Shown one piece after another: positions 1 to 5,240 of a stretch of 6,184 nucleotides of DNA. The DNA lies in NCBI GenBank assembly GCA_964465385.1, contig CAYXIM010000086.1:1-6184 (forward strand). Direction: 5' to 3'. Below the pieces are notes generated by a model, which had not been told where the DNA came from, searched no databases, and saw only the letters and a program-made list of their open reading frames with translations. This DNA comes from JAAYBY01 sp964465385 (GTDB lineage Bacteria > Bacillota > Clostridia > Saccharofermentanales > UBA5734). Each line of letters opens with the position of its first letter. The first letter of the stretch is position 1. Both the position numbers and the translations under genes were made by a program.

Positions 1-1
1 C

Positions 2-808
2 CTGGCCTTGAACCGCCAGGGCCAGCTTTTACCGGATGCCCGGATCGAGTTGTCAGTTCCTGGTTCTGAACGCCTTTACACCGGTGAAATCGTCGGCCGG
101 GACCGCACCACCGATGTGGCGGTTATCCGCTTGAAAGATGTGACCAAGCCCTTGAAGACCCTGCCCCTCTACCGGGGCCGGTCGCTGCAGGCCGGGCAAA
201 TGGTGCTGGCCCTGGGTTACCCGGACCTGCTGGAGGCTGCCGGCGGCCTGTCAATCGGCTACATCACGGCCCTGGATCACCGCCTGATCCTGGAAGACGG
301 CACGGAAGTGGAGATGATCAAAGCCGACCTGGCCATGCAACAGCGCAGCGCAGGCGGCCCCTTGCTTAACGTGTCCGGCCACGTCATCGGCTTGACCGCC
401 TGTGGCATCACCGGCGAACCCTACAGCAGCCAGATCCACGCCCTGTCCATCGGGGCCGTCCTTGCTGTGGCAGACCGCCTGCTCGAAGCCGCTGAGCAAG
501 ACGAGCAGACCTGGCTGGGGGTGGCCGTGCTCAACACCGAGCGTTTTGCGGAACTTCAAAACCTGTACGCTTATCCAGACGGCCTGTTAATCGCCAACGT
601 GACGGCTGACAGCCCGGCTTACATCGCCGACCTGCGCCAGGGAGACATCCTGACCGCGATCAACGGCCAGGCCATGCCGGACGTGGACGAGCTGCGTGAC
701 CTGCTTGATGCGCAGCCCGTTGGCGCTGCGTTAGACATCGAGCTCTACCGGACCTCAGAAGACAGGCAGGTGTTCACCCGCGCCTACCTGCAGGCCCGCG
801 AGCCGTGA
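2..808 (+). CDS. HtrA/DegP-like trypsin-fold PDZ protein, C-terminal part, probably catalytically inactive
   Basis: The reading frame is open to the left edge, so this is the C-terminal part of a longer protein. The TTG at 8-10 is only the first possible start inside the window. Residue numbers here count from that TTG. The second half of a chymotrypsin-like HtrA domain is clear: VGRDRTTDVAVIRL (about 29-42) carries the catalytic-Asp motif (TD-AV), and LALGYPDLLEAAGGLSIGYIT matches the strand-loop region before the active site. The active-site loop reads QQRSAGGPLLN (111-121), where family members have NPGNSGGPLVN. Ala115 therefore replaces the catalytic Ser and Arg113 the oxyanion-hole Gly. 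A PDZ domain follows (about 168-262; TWLGV, DSPAYIADLRQGDILTAING). HtrA proteins are usually envelope-anchored quality-control proteases. This one more likely binds or chaperones proteins, or regulates another factor. The catalytic-His region and any signal or anchor segment lie outside the window. nth starts 13 bases downstream, so the two are probably co-transcribed. The fold assignment is strong; the inactivity is inferred. Confidence 0.85.
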   Translation: MALNRQGQLLPDARIELSVPGSERLYTGEIVGRDRTTDVAVIRLKDVTKPLKTLPLYRGRSLQAGQMVLALGYPDLLEAAGGLSIGYITALDHRLILEDGTEVEMIKADLAMQQRSAGGPLLNVSGHVIGLTACGITGEPYSSQIHALSIGAVLAVADRLLEAAEQDEQTWLGVAVLNTERFAELQNLYAYPDGLLIANVTADSPAYIADLRQGDILTAINGQAMPDVDELRDLLDAQPVGAALDIELYRTSEDRQVFTRAYLQAREP

Positions 809-810
809 AG

Positions 811-816
811 AAAGGA
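811..816 (+). promoter_or_regulatory. Ribosome binding site of nth
   Basis: AAAGGA lies five bases before the ATG at 822 and just after the TGA of the HtrA-like gene (806-808). It supports ATG 822 over the in-frame ATG nine bases later. The recG-rsmD junction has the same AAAGGA core at the same spacing. Confidence 0.7.
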
Positions 817-821
817 AACCC

Positions 822-1484
822 ATGACCGACATGACCTTGAAAGAACGAGCAGCCTGGGTCGTTGACACCCTCAAACGGACCTACCCGCAAGCGATTTGCA
901 CCCTGACCTACCAGGCCCCCTGGCAGCTTTTGGTGGCTTCTATTTTGTCCGCCCAGTGCACAGACGCCCGGGTCAACCTCATCACGCCAGACCTGTTTGA
1001 CCGCTTTCCGTCCTTGGCTGACCTGGCTGAGGCCGAGCTGTCTGAAATCGAAAACCTGATTCGCACCTGCGGCCTTTACCGTTCCAAGGCCAGGGCCATC
1101 CAGGGATCGGCCCGCATGGTGCTCGCAGACCACGCCGGCACCATCCCCGATGAACGGGAGCAGCTGCTTGCCCTGCCCGGTGTGGGCCGCAAGATCGCCA
1201 ACCTCATGCTGGGCGATGCCTTTGGTAAACCGGCTCTGGTGGTGGACACCCACTGTGCCCGTGTCTCTGAGCGCATCGGCCTGACAGACGCCAAGGACCC
1301 GCTTCGGATTGAGCAAGACCTGGTTGCCCTGGTGGACGAAGATGACTGGATTGTTTACGGCCACCTGATGGTGGCCCACGGACGGGCCTTGTGCCCGGCC
1401 AGGCGACCCGCTTGTGACCGCTGCCCGATTGCCCCCCATTGCCGCTATGCGCGCGCCCTTGAAGATGCCGCAGACCGGGGCTGA
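822..1484 (+). CDS. nth: Endonuclease III (DNA glycosylase/AP lyase)
   Basis: This is a bifunctional base excision repair enzyme. It removes oxidised pyrimidines such as thymine glycol and nicks the abasic site by beta-elimination. At 220 residues it is close to the usual length (about 211 in E. coli). The expected elements are all present: LLSAQ-like ILSAQCTDARVN (41-52), the helix-hairpin-helix LPGVGRK (118-124) with catalytic Lys124, and VDTH (141-144) with catalytic Asp142. The [4Fe-4S] cluster motif C-x6-C-x2-C-x5-C is intact at Cys191, 198, 201 and 207. MutY is excluded because it would have a long C-terminal domain and lacks the catalytic Lys. The gene begins 13 bases after the HtrA-like gene and its last codons overlap the recG start region, so it lies inside a transcription unit. 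No residue looks abnormal. Confidence 0.97.
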   Translation: MTDMTLKERAAWVVDTLKRTYPQAICTLTYQAPWQLLVASILSAQCTDARVNLITPDLFDRFPSLADLAEAELSEIENLIRTCGLYRSKARAIQGSARMVLADHAGTIPDEREQLLALPGVGRKIANLMLGDAFGKPALVVDTHCARVSERIGLTDAKDPLRIEQDLVALVDEDDWIVYGHLMVAHGRALCPARRPACDRCPIAPHCRYARALEDAADRG

Positions 1485-3564
1485 TGGCGGCCTCCTGGGC
1501 CCGGTCGACAGCCTGCCGGGGGTCGGCCAGCGGCGGCTGGAACAGCTGAACCGCTTGAAGATCCAGACGGTCTTTGACCTCTTACACTGGTTTCCCCGCG
1601 CCTATGAAGACTGGTCCAACCCGCTGGCGCTGGCTGACCTGCCAGCCGGCCAGCCGGCCCTGTTTGTGGCTGCGGTCCGCCGCCAGCCCGCGCTTTCACG
1701 GACAGGCAGGCTGTCTGTCTTGCGCACCGTTCTGACCGACGGGAAGACAGCCCTCGAGGCGGTCTGGTTTAACCAGCCCTGGCTGAAAAGCAAGCTGCAA
1801 AAGGGCCAGACCTACCGCTTTTACGGGCTGGTGCGCCAGGGCAAGGGCGCGCTGCAGGTTCAAAACCCAAGTTTTGAAGCCGTGGCGGCCGAGGCAGGCG
1901 GGCAGCCTTCCCAGCCCTACCGACCCCTGTATGGCCTGACTGAGGGCCTGACCCAGGGGGTCCTGCGTGCCTTGATCCAAAAGGCCCTGGATCAGGTCAA
2001 AGACCAGCTGCCTGAAGGCCTGCCCGATTGGATCCGCCACGAACACCAGCTGGCGACGGCTTCTTTTGCCCTGGAACGGATCCACCAGCCGCAAAGTGAC
2101 CTGGATGCCCAGATCAGCCGCAAGCGCCTGGCTTTTGAAGAATTGTTTTTGCTGCGCTGTGGCCTCTACGCCTTGCGCCAAAAAAAGAGGCAGCTGTCCC
2201 GGGCCCGATCCCTGGATCCCGGTCGCGACCAGGAAAAGCTGCAAGCCTGGATCCAGCAGCTGCCCTTTAAACTGACCGGCGCGCAAGAGCGGGTCTGGTC
2301 GGACATTGAGGCTGACTTGCGGGCCCAAGAACCCATGAACCGGCTTTTGCAGGGGGATGTGGGGTCCGGTAAAACGGTCGTGGCCGCCCTGGCCATGCTG
2401 CAATGCGCCCTGGCGGGTGGCCAGGCCGTCTTGATGGCACCCACCTCGATTCTGGCTGTCCAGCACCACAAGACCTTGACCGGGCTCTTGGCGGGCAGCG
2501 GCTTTGAACCGGCCCTGTTGACCGGCGCCAGCCGGCCGGCCCAGCGCCGGCTGTTGCTGGAGGCACTCGCATCGGGCCAGCAACGGCTGCTGGTGGGCAC
2601 CCACGCCCTCATCGAACAGGCGGTGCGTTTTCAGAACCTGGCCCTGGCCATCACCGATGAGCAGCACCGCTTCGGTGTCCGCCAACGCAAGCAGCTGGCC
2701 GCCCGAAAGGAGCAGACCGACCTGGCCCCCCATGTCCTGGTCATGTCCGCCACACCCATCCCGCGATCGCTTGCCCTGATCCTCTATGGCGACCTGGACC
2801 TGTCTTTGCTGGATGAACGACCAGCCGGTCGCGCACCAGTGGCCACCTACACCGCCACCAGCCAGGACCAGGCGCGCCTGCAGGACCTGATGGCCCGGAC
2901 GGTCAGCAGGGGGGAGCAGGTCTATGTCATCTGCCCCATGGTGGAAGAACAAGAAGACCTGGACCTCCAGGCGGCCATCAGCCGCTTTCAAGACCTGTCC
3001 CAGGAGGCAGCCGGCCGCTGGCGGACCGGCCTGGTTCACGGCCGCATGCGGCCGGAGGAGAAAGAAGATCAGATGGGACGCTTCATGGCTGGCGAAACGG
3101 ATGTGCTGGTCAGCACCACGGTGGTTGAGGTGGGCGTGGACAACCCCCGGGCCACCCTTATGGTCATTGAAAATGCGGAACGCTTTGGCCTGGCCCAGCT
3201 GCATCAATTGCGTGGCCGGGTGGGCCGCTCGTCTTTGCCGTCGGTTTGTGTGCTGGTCAGCGACAGCCGGGAAGGCCTGGCCCGCAAACGCCTGCAGGTC
3301 CTGTGCAAGACCCAGGATGGCTTCGCCATTGCCGAACAGGACCTCAAACTGCGTGGGCCGGGAGATTTTTTCGGCACCCGCCAGCACGGCCTGCCTGACT
3401 TGAAACTGGTCAACCTGTATGAAGACCGGGACCTGATGGCTGCTGTCGACCGGGCCCTGGACCAGCTGATCGACAAGGACCCGGACCTTAAACGGCCCGA
3501 GCACCAGGCCCTGGTCCGGCAGATCGCGGCCCGGTTTCCTGATCTTGCCCAGATCGGCCTCTAG
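1465..3564 (+). CDS. recG: ATP-dependent DNA helicase RecG
   Basis: RecG is a monomeric superfamily 2 double-stranded DNA translocase. It regresses stalled replication forks and branch-migrates Holliday junctions and D- or R-loops. From ATG 1465 the protein has 699 residues, against 693 in E. coli. The N-terminal part begins with SLPGVGQRRLEQL (helix-hairpin-helix-like) followed by the OB-fold wedge domain (to about residue 145, ending near YGLVRQGKGALQVQNPSFE), which splits the DNA junction. Helicase motifs: Walker A GDVGSGKT (297-304, Lys303), DEQH box followed by RFG (398-404), SATP (428-431) and motif VI QLRGRVGR (581-588). The RecG-typical stretch LKLRGPGDFFGTRQHG (627-642) follows. The frame is open back to GTG 1414 and also has ATG 1447. 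ATG 1465 was chosen because it gives the usual distance to the LPGVG motif, although no strong ribosome binding site precedes any candidate. The start overlaps the end of nth by 20 bases, which suggests translational coupling. Confidence 0.96.
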   Translation: MPQTGADGGLLGPVDSLPGVGQRRLEQLNRLKIQTVFDLLHWFPRAYEDWSNPLALADLPAGQPALFVAAVRRQPALSRTGRLSVLRTVLTDGKTALEAVWFNQPWLKSKLQKGQTYRFYGLVRQGKGALQVQNPSFEAVAAEAGGQPSQPYRPLYGLTEGLTQGVLRALIQKALDQVKDQLPEGLPDWIRHEHQLATASFALERIHQPQSDLDAQISRKRLAFEELFLLRCGLYALRQKKRQLSRARSLDPGRDQEKLQAWIQQLPFKLTGAQERVWSDIEADLRAQEPMNRLLQGDVGSGKTVVAALAMLQCALAGGQAVLMAPTSILAVQHHKTLTGLLAGSGFEPALLTGASRPAQRRLLLEALASGQQRLLVGTHALIEQAVRFQNLALAITDEQHRFGVRQRKQLAARKEQTDLAPHVLVMSATPIPRSLALILYGDLDLSLLDERPAGRAPVATYTATSQDQARLQDLMARTVSRGEQVYVICPMVEEQEDLDLQAAISRFQDLSQEAAGRWRTGLVHGRMRPEEKEDQMGRFMAGETDVLVSTTVVEVGVDNPRATLMVIENAERFGLAQLHQLRGRVGRSSLPSVCVLVSDSREGLARKRLQVLCKTQDGFAIAEQDLKLRGPGDFFGTRQHGLPDLKLVNLYEDRDLMAAVDRALDQLIDKDPDLKRPEHQALVRQIAARFPDLAQIGL

Positions 3565-3571
3565 AAAGGAG
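3565..3571 (+). promoter_or_regulatory. Ribosome binding site of rsmD
   Basis: AAAGGAG starts on the base after the recG stop codon (TAG, 3562-3564) and lies five bases before ATG 3577. It fixes the rsmD start and shows how tightly the two genes are joined. Confidence 0.75.
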
Positions 3572-3576
3572 CTGTC

Positions 3577-4140
3577 ATGCCCCGGATTGTTGCAGGTACA
3601 GCAGGCGGCATCCGCCTCAAAGCCCCGGATGGCGCGCAAACCAGGCCAACGGCCGGGCGGGTGAAGGAAGCCCTGTTTTCCATCTTGCAGACCCGGTGGC
3701 CGCCGGACGGCTTTTTAGACCTCTACGGGGGCAGCGGACAGGTGGGCCTTGAAGCCGCTTCACGGGGGGCTGGCCGGACGGTGATTGTGGAACGGGACCG
3801 GCCCACCTGCCAGGTCATCGCCGACAACCTGGACCGAACCGGCCTGGCCGACCAGGTCCAGCTGATCTGCGCCGATGTCAGCCGGGCCCTGGTCCAGCTG
3901 CAGGCGGACAGCCAGCGCTTCGATCTGGTTTTTCTTGATCCACCCTACCCACTGGCAGCCCGGGCCGCCCGGCGGGTGATCCCCCTGATCGTGCCGCTGC
4001 TGCGGCCCCGGGGCCTGGTCATCTTTGAACACGATGCCGCCCTGGACCTTTCCGGACTTGTAACCGATTTGCAACGGTTCCGGAGTTGTCAGTATGGGTC
4101 GGCAATGCTATCATTCTACTCAGAAGAAGCAGCGCAGTAA
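3577..4140 (+). CDS. rsmD: 16S rRNA (guanine(966)-N(2))-methyltransferase RsmD
   Basis: This SAM-dependent methyltransferase modifies G966 (E. coli numbering) in helix 31 of 16S rRNA, near the P site, during 30S assembly. Its 187 residues are typical of the family. The N-terminus MPRIVAGTAGGIRLKAP followed by TRPTAGRVKEALFSIL (23-38) is the family hallmark. The SAM-binding glycine loop is FLDLYGGSGQVGLEAASRGA (46-65), with IVERD (70-74) closing the second strand as the usual ribose-binding acidic motif. The catalytic motif IV is DLVFLDPPY (116-124), with DPPY at 121-124, as in N2-guanine and N6-adenine methyltransferases. It follows recG by 12 bases with a clear ribosome binding site, and coaD follows after 33 bases. 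The recG-rsmD-coaD order is common in Gram-positive bacteria. Base composition becomes less GC-rich over the last 70 bases, where a candidate promoter for coaD lies within the coding region. Confidence 0.95.
   Translation: MPRIVAGTAGGIRLKAPDGAQTRPTAGRVKEALFSILQTRWPPDGFLDLYGGSGQVGLEAASRGAGRTVIVERDRPTCQVIADNLDRTGLADQVQLICADVSRALVQLQADSQRFDLVFLDPPYPLAARAARRVIPLIVPLLRPRGLVIFEHDAALDLSGLVTDLQRFRSCQYGSAMLSFYSEEAAQ
4086..4114 (+). promoter_or_regulatory. Candidate sigma-70/SigA promoter for coaD, inside the end of rsmD
   Basis: TTGTCA (4086-4091; 5 of 6 matches to TTGACA) is separated by exactly 17 bases from TATCAT (4109-4114; 5 of 6 matches to TATAAT). The -10 box is preceded by TG one base upstream (4106-4107), giving an extended -10 element, TGCTATCAT. 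Transcription would begin near 4120-4122 and give a leader of about 53 bases before the coaD ATG. The match stands out in an otherwise GC-rich region where AT-rich hexamers are rare. It also overlaps codons of rsmD, so the sequence could be partly coincidental. Promoter activity is inferred from sequence alone. Confidence 0.55.
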
Positions 4141-4143
4141 GCC

Positions 4144-4161
4144 AGCCGGCGCCCGCCGGTT
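4144..4161 (+). other. GC-rich hairpin in the coaD leader
   Basis: CCGGCG (4146-4151) and CGCCGG (4154-4159) are perfect inverted repeats. A G-U pair and an A-U pair (4144-4145 with 4160-4161) extend the stem to eight pairs on paper. The drawn loop has only two bases, so the innermost pairs probably open. It ends just upstream of the coaD ribosome binding site and is not followed by a T-run, so it is not a standard terminator. It could affect translation or transcript stability, or be a chance GC-rich palindrome. Confidence 0.4.
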
Positions 4162-4164
4162 GAG

Positions 4165-4172
4165 AAAGGTGG
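4165..4172 (+). promoter_or_regulatory. Ribosome binding site of coaD
   Basis: AAAGGTGG lies directly before ATG 4174 with one base between, and its AAAGG core is four bases from the start. It supports ATG 4174, which also gives the family-typical N-terminus ahead of YPGTFDP. Confidence 0.65.
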
Positions 4173-4173
4173 C

Positions 4174-4698
4174 ATGCAGGTGCGGACCCTGATTTACCCC
4201 GGCACGTTTGATCCCCTGACCAACGGCCACGTTGATATCGCCCGCCGTGCCGCCCGCCTGTGCGACCGCCTGATCGTGGCGGTTCTTCACAACAGAAAGA
4301 AACAAACAATTTTCAGCATGGACGAGCGGGTGGCCCTGGCCCGCCGGGTTCTGGCAGACCTGCCGGCTTGCACCATCTTGTCCTATGACGGCCTGCTGGT
4401 GGACCTTTTCCGCCAGGAGCAGGCCCTGGCTGTGGTCCGCGGCCTGCGCAGTGAATCTGATTTCCGCATGGAGGCGGAAATGGCCGCAGCCAACAAGCTC
4501 CTGCTGCCTGATTTTGAAACCTGCCTGTTGCCCTGCCGGACCGACCTGGCTTTCACCAGCTCCTCCATCGTTCGTGAGGTGGCCAGTTACGGGGGTGACC
4601 TGTCCGGCATGGTGCCGGCTGAGATCTTACATGACGTGGCGCAAAAATTTGCCCACATCCGCGCACAGGCGCAGCAAGCGGAGGCCCACAAGCCGTGA
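4174..4698 (+). CDS. coaD: Phosphopantetheine adenylyltransferase
   Basis: CoaD catalyses the reversible transfer of AMP from ATP to 4'-phosphopantetheine, giving dephospho-CoA and pyrophosphate. This is the penultimate step of CoA synthesis, in the cytosol. The 174 residues form one nucleotidyltransferase alpha/beta domain. The signature YPGTFDPLTNGHVDIARRA (8-26) includes the TNGH nucleotide-binding motif with His19. FSMDERVALA (47-56) and VVRGLRSESDF (87-97) follow, and the second nucleotide-binding motif FTSSSIVREVA (127-137) matches the family's ISSS-x-VRE. The protein is a little longer than E. coli CoaD (159) because of an Ala/Gln-rich C-terminal tail (IRAQAQQAEAHKP). It may have its own promoter at 4086-4114. 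Its TGA stop shares one base with the start codon of the next gene. All recognisable active-site motifs are intact. Confidence 0.96.
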   Translation: MQVRTLIYPGTFDPLTNGHVDIARRAARLCDRLIVAVLHNRKKQTIFSMDERVALARRVLADLPACTILSYDGLLVDLFRQEQALAVVRGLRSESDFRMEAEMAAANKLLLPDFETCLLPCRTDLAFTSSSIVREVASYGGDLSGMVPAEILHDVAQKFAHIRAQAQQAEAHKP

Positions 4699-5168
4699 TG
4701 TACGAACGCCACGCCAGCAACAGACAGGAACAAAGCACCGATGACCTGCTTGATCGCGTCGAACAGGCCATTTCGGGTGCACGTACGGTGCCTTTTTCCA
4801 ACAACTGCATGGTCGACCGGGAAGAACTGCTGGTGCTGGTCGGCATGATCCGCGACACCCTGCCGCCTGAACTCAAACAGGCCCGCTGGCTGCTGGCACA
4901 AAACCGCCAGTTGATTGCGGAGGCCAGAAAAGAAGCCGAGCAGATGATCCGGGATGCGGAAACGCGGATGGCCGCCATGATTGATGAGAACGAAATCACC
5001 CAGCAGGCCCGCCTGCAGGCCAGGCAAACGGTGGAGGCTGCCAACCATTCAGCCCAGCAAATCCGTATGGGGGCCCTGGAATACACCAAAAAACACCTGG
5101 CAGACCTGGAAGAACGGCTGACCGCGATGCTGGTGGCCATTCAAAAAGACAGCCGCACCTTGAAGTAA
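4698..5168 (+). CDS. Coiled-coil protein of the SepIVA/DivIVA-like type found next to coaD
   Basis: This is a 156-residue soluble protein with no signal peptide or membrane segment. The N-terminal part DDLLDRVEQAISGARTVPFS and NCMVDREELLVLVGMIRDTL (15-54) looks like a conserved globular head. Residues 58-115 are rich in Ala, Glu, Arg and Gln with heptad-like spacing (ELKQARWLLAQNRQLIAEAR, then KEAEQMIRDAE), as in a long coiled coil. DENEITQQA (96-104) and a C-terminal amphipathic helix (LADLEERLTAMLVAIQKDSR) follow. From memory, the head resembles mycobacterial SepIVA (VPM-x3-C-V-x-R) and uncharacterised clostridial proteins encoded beside coaD and often labelled ATPase or F0F1 subunit B-like. 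SepIVA acts in septum and envelope organisation, so a scaffold role is possible but inferred. ATG 4698 overlaps the coaD stop (TGATG). GTG 4695 is an alternative start, with GGAGG at 4680-4684 upstream of both. A terminator follows. Confidence 0.75.
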   Translation: MYERHASNRQEQSTDDLLDRVEQAISGARTVPFSNNCMVDREELLVLVGMIRDTLPPELKQARWLLAQNRQLIAEARKEAEQMIRDAETRMAAMIDENEITQQARLQARQTVEAANHSAQQIRMGALEYTKKHLADLEERLTAMLVAIQKDSRTLK

Positions 5169-5184
5169 GCGTAACCACCCCTGT

Positions 5185-5219
5185 TAAAAAAGGTGTCCAA
5201 TGAACGGACACCTTTTTTA
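5185..5219. terminator. Bidirectional intrinsic terminator between convergent genes
   Basis: GGTGTCC (5192-5198) and GGACACC (5206-5212) form a seven-pair GC-rich stem around a seven-base loop (AATGAAC). The stem is flanked by six A (5186-5191) and six T (5213-5218), and T5185/A5219 also match, so the inverted repeat is perfect over 14 pairs. The T-run follows the stem on either strand. It lies in the 72-base gap between the coiled-coil gene (ends 5168) and the ilvE stop (5241), so it can end both transcripts. Confidence 0.92.
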
Positions 5220-5240
5220 TTGCTTGTTTGCGTGGCTGGC

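Noticed and set aside
862..867. A perfect TTGACA hexamer early in nth, considered as a -35 box.
   Set aside because: There is no TATAAT-like hexamer 16-18 bases downstream, and the region is GC-rich coding sequence with the nth start already explained.
774..1439. A 221-codon open frame on the minus strand opposite nth.
   Set aside because: It is codon-aligned with nth, so the same codon-bias effect explains it, and nth has intact catalytic and iron-sulfur motifs.
1696..3639. A 647-codon open frame on the minus strand opposite recG.
   Set aside because: It is codon-aligned with recG, so it stays open only because recG avoids TTA, CTA and TCA codons over this span. Its left end is exactly a TCA serine codon of recG (1696-1698). 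The translation has no recognisable motif and recG is certain.
4146..4159. The rsmD-coaD hairpin as an intrinsic terminator.
   Set aside because: No T-run follows it; the next bases are a purine-rich ribosome binding site.
4553..5140. Minus-strand open frames opposite the coaD end and the coiled-coil gene.
   Set aside because: The translation is low-complexity, rich in Ser, Arg and Cys, with no family motif. The plus-strand genes are supported by motifs, ribosome binding sites and overlap.
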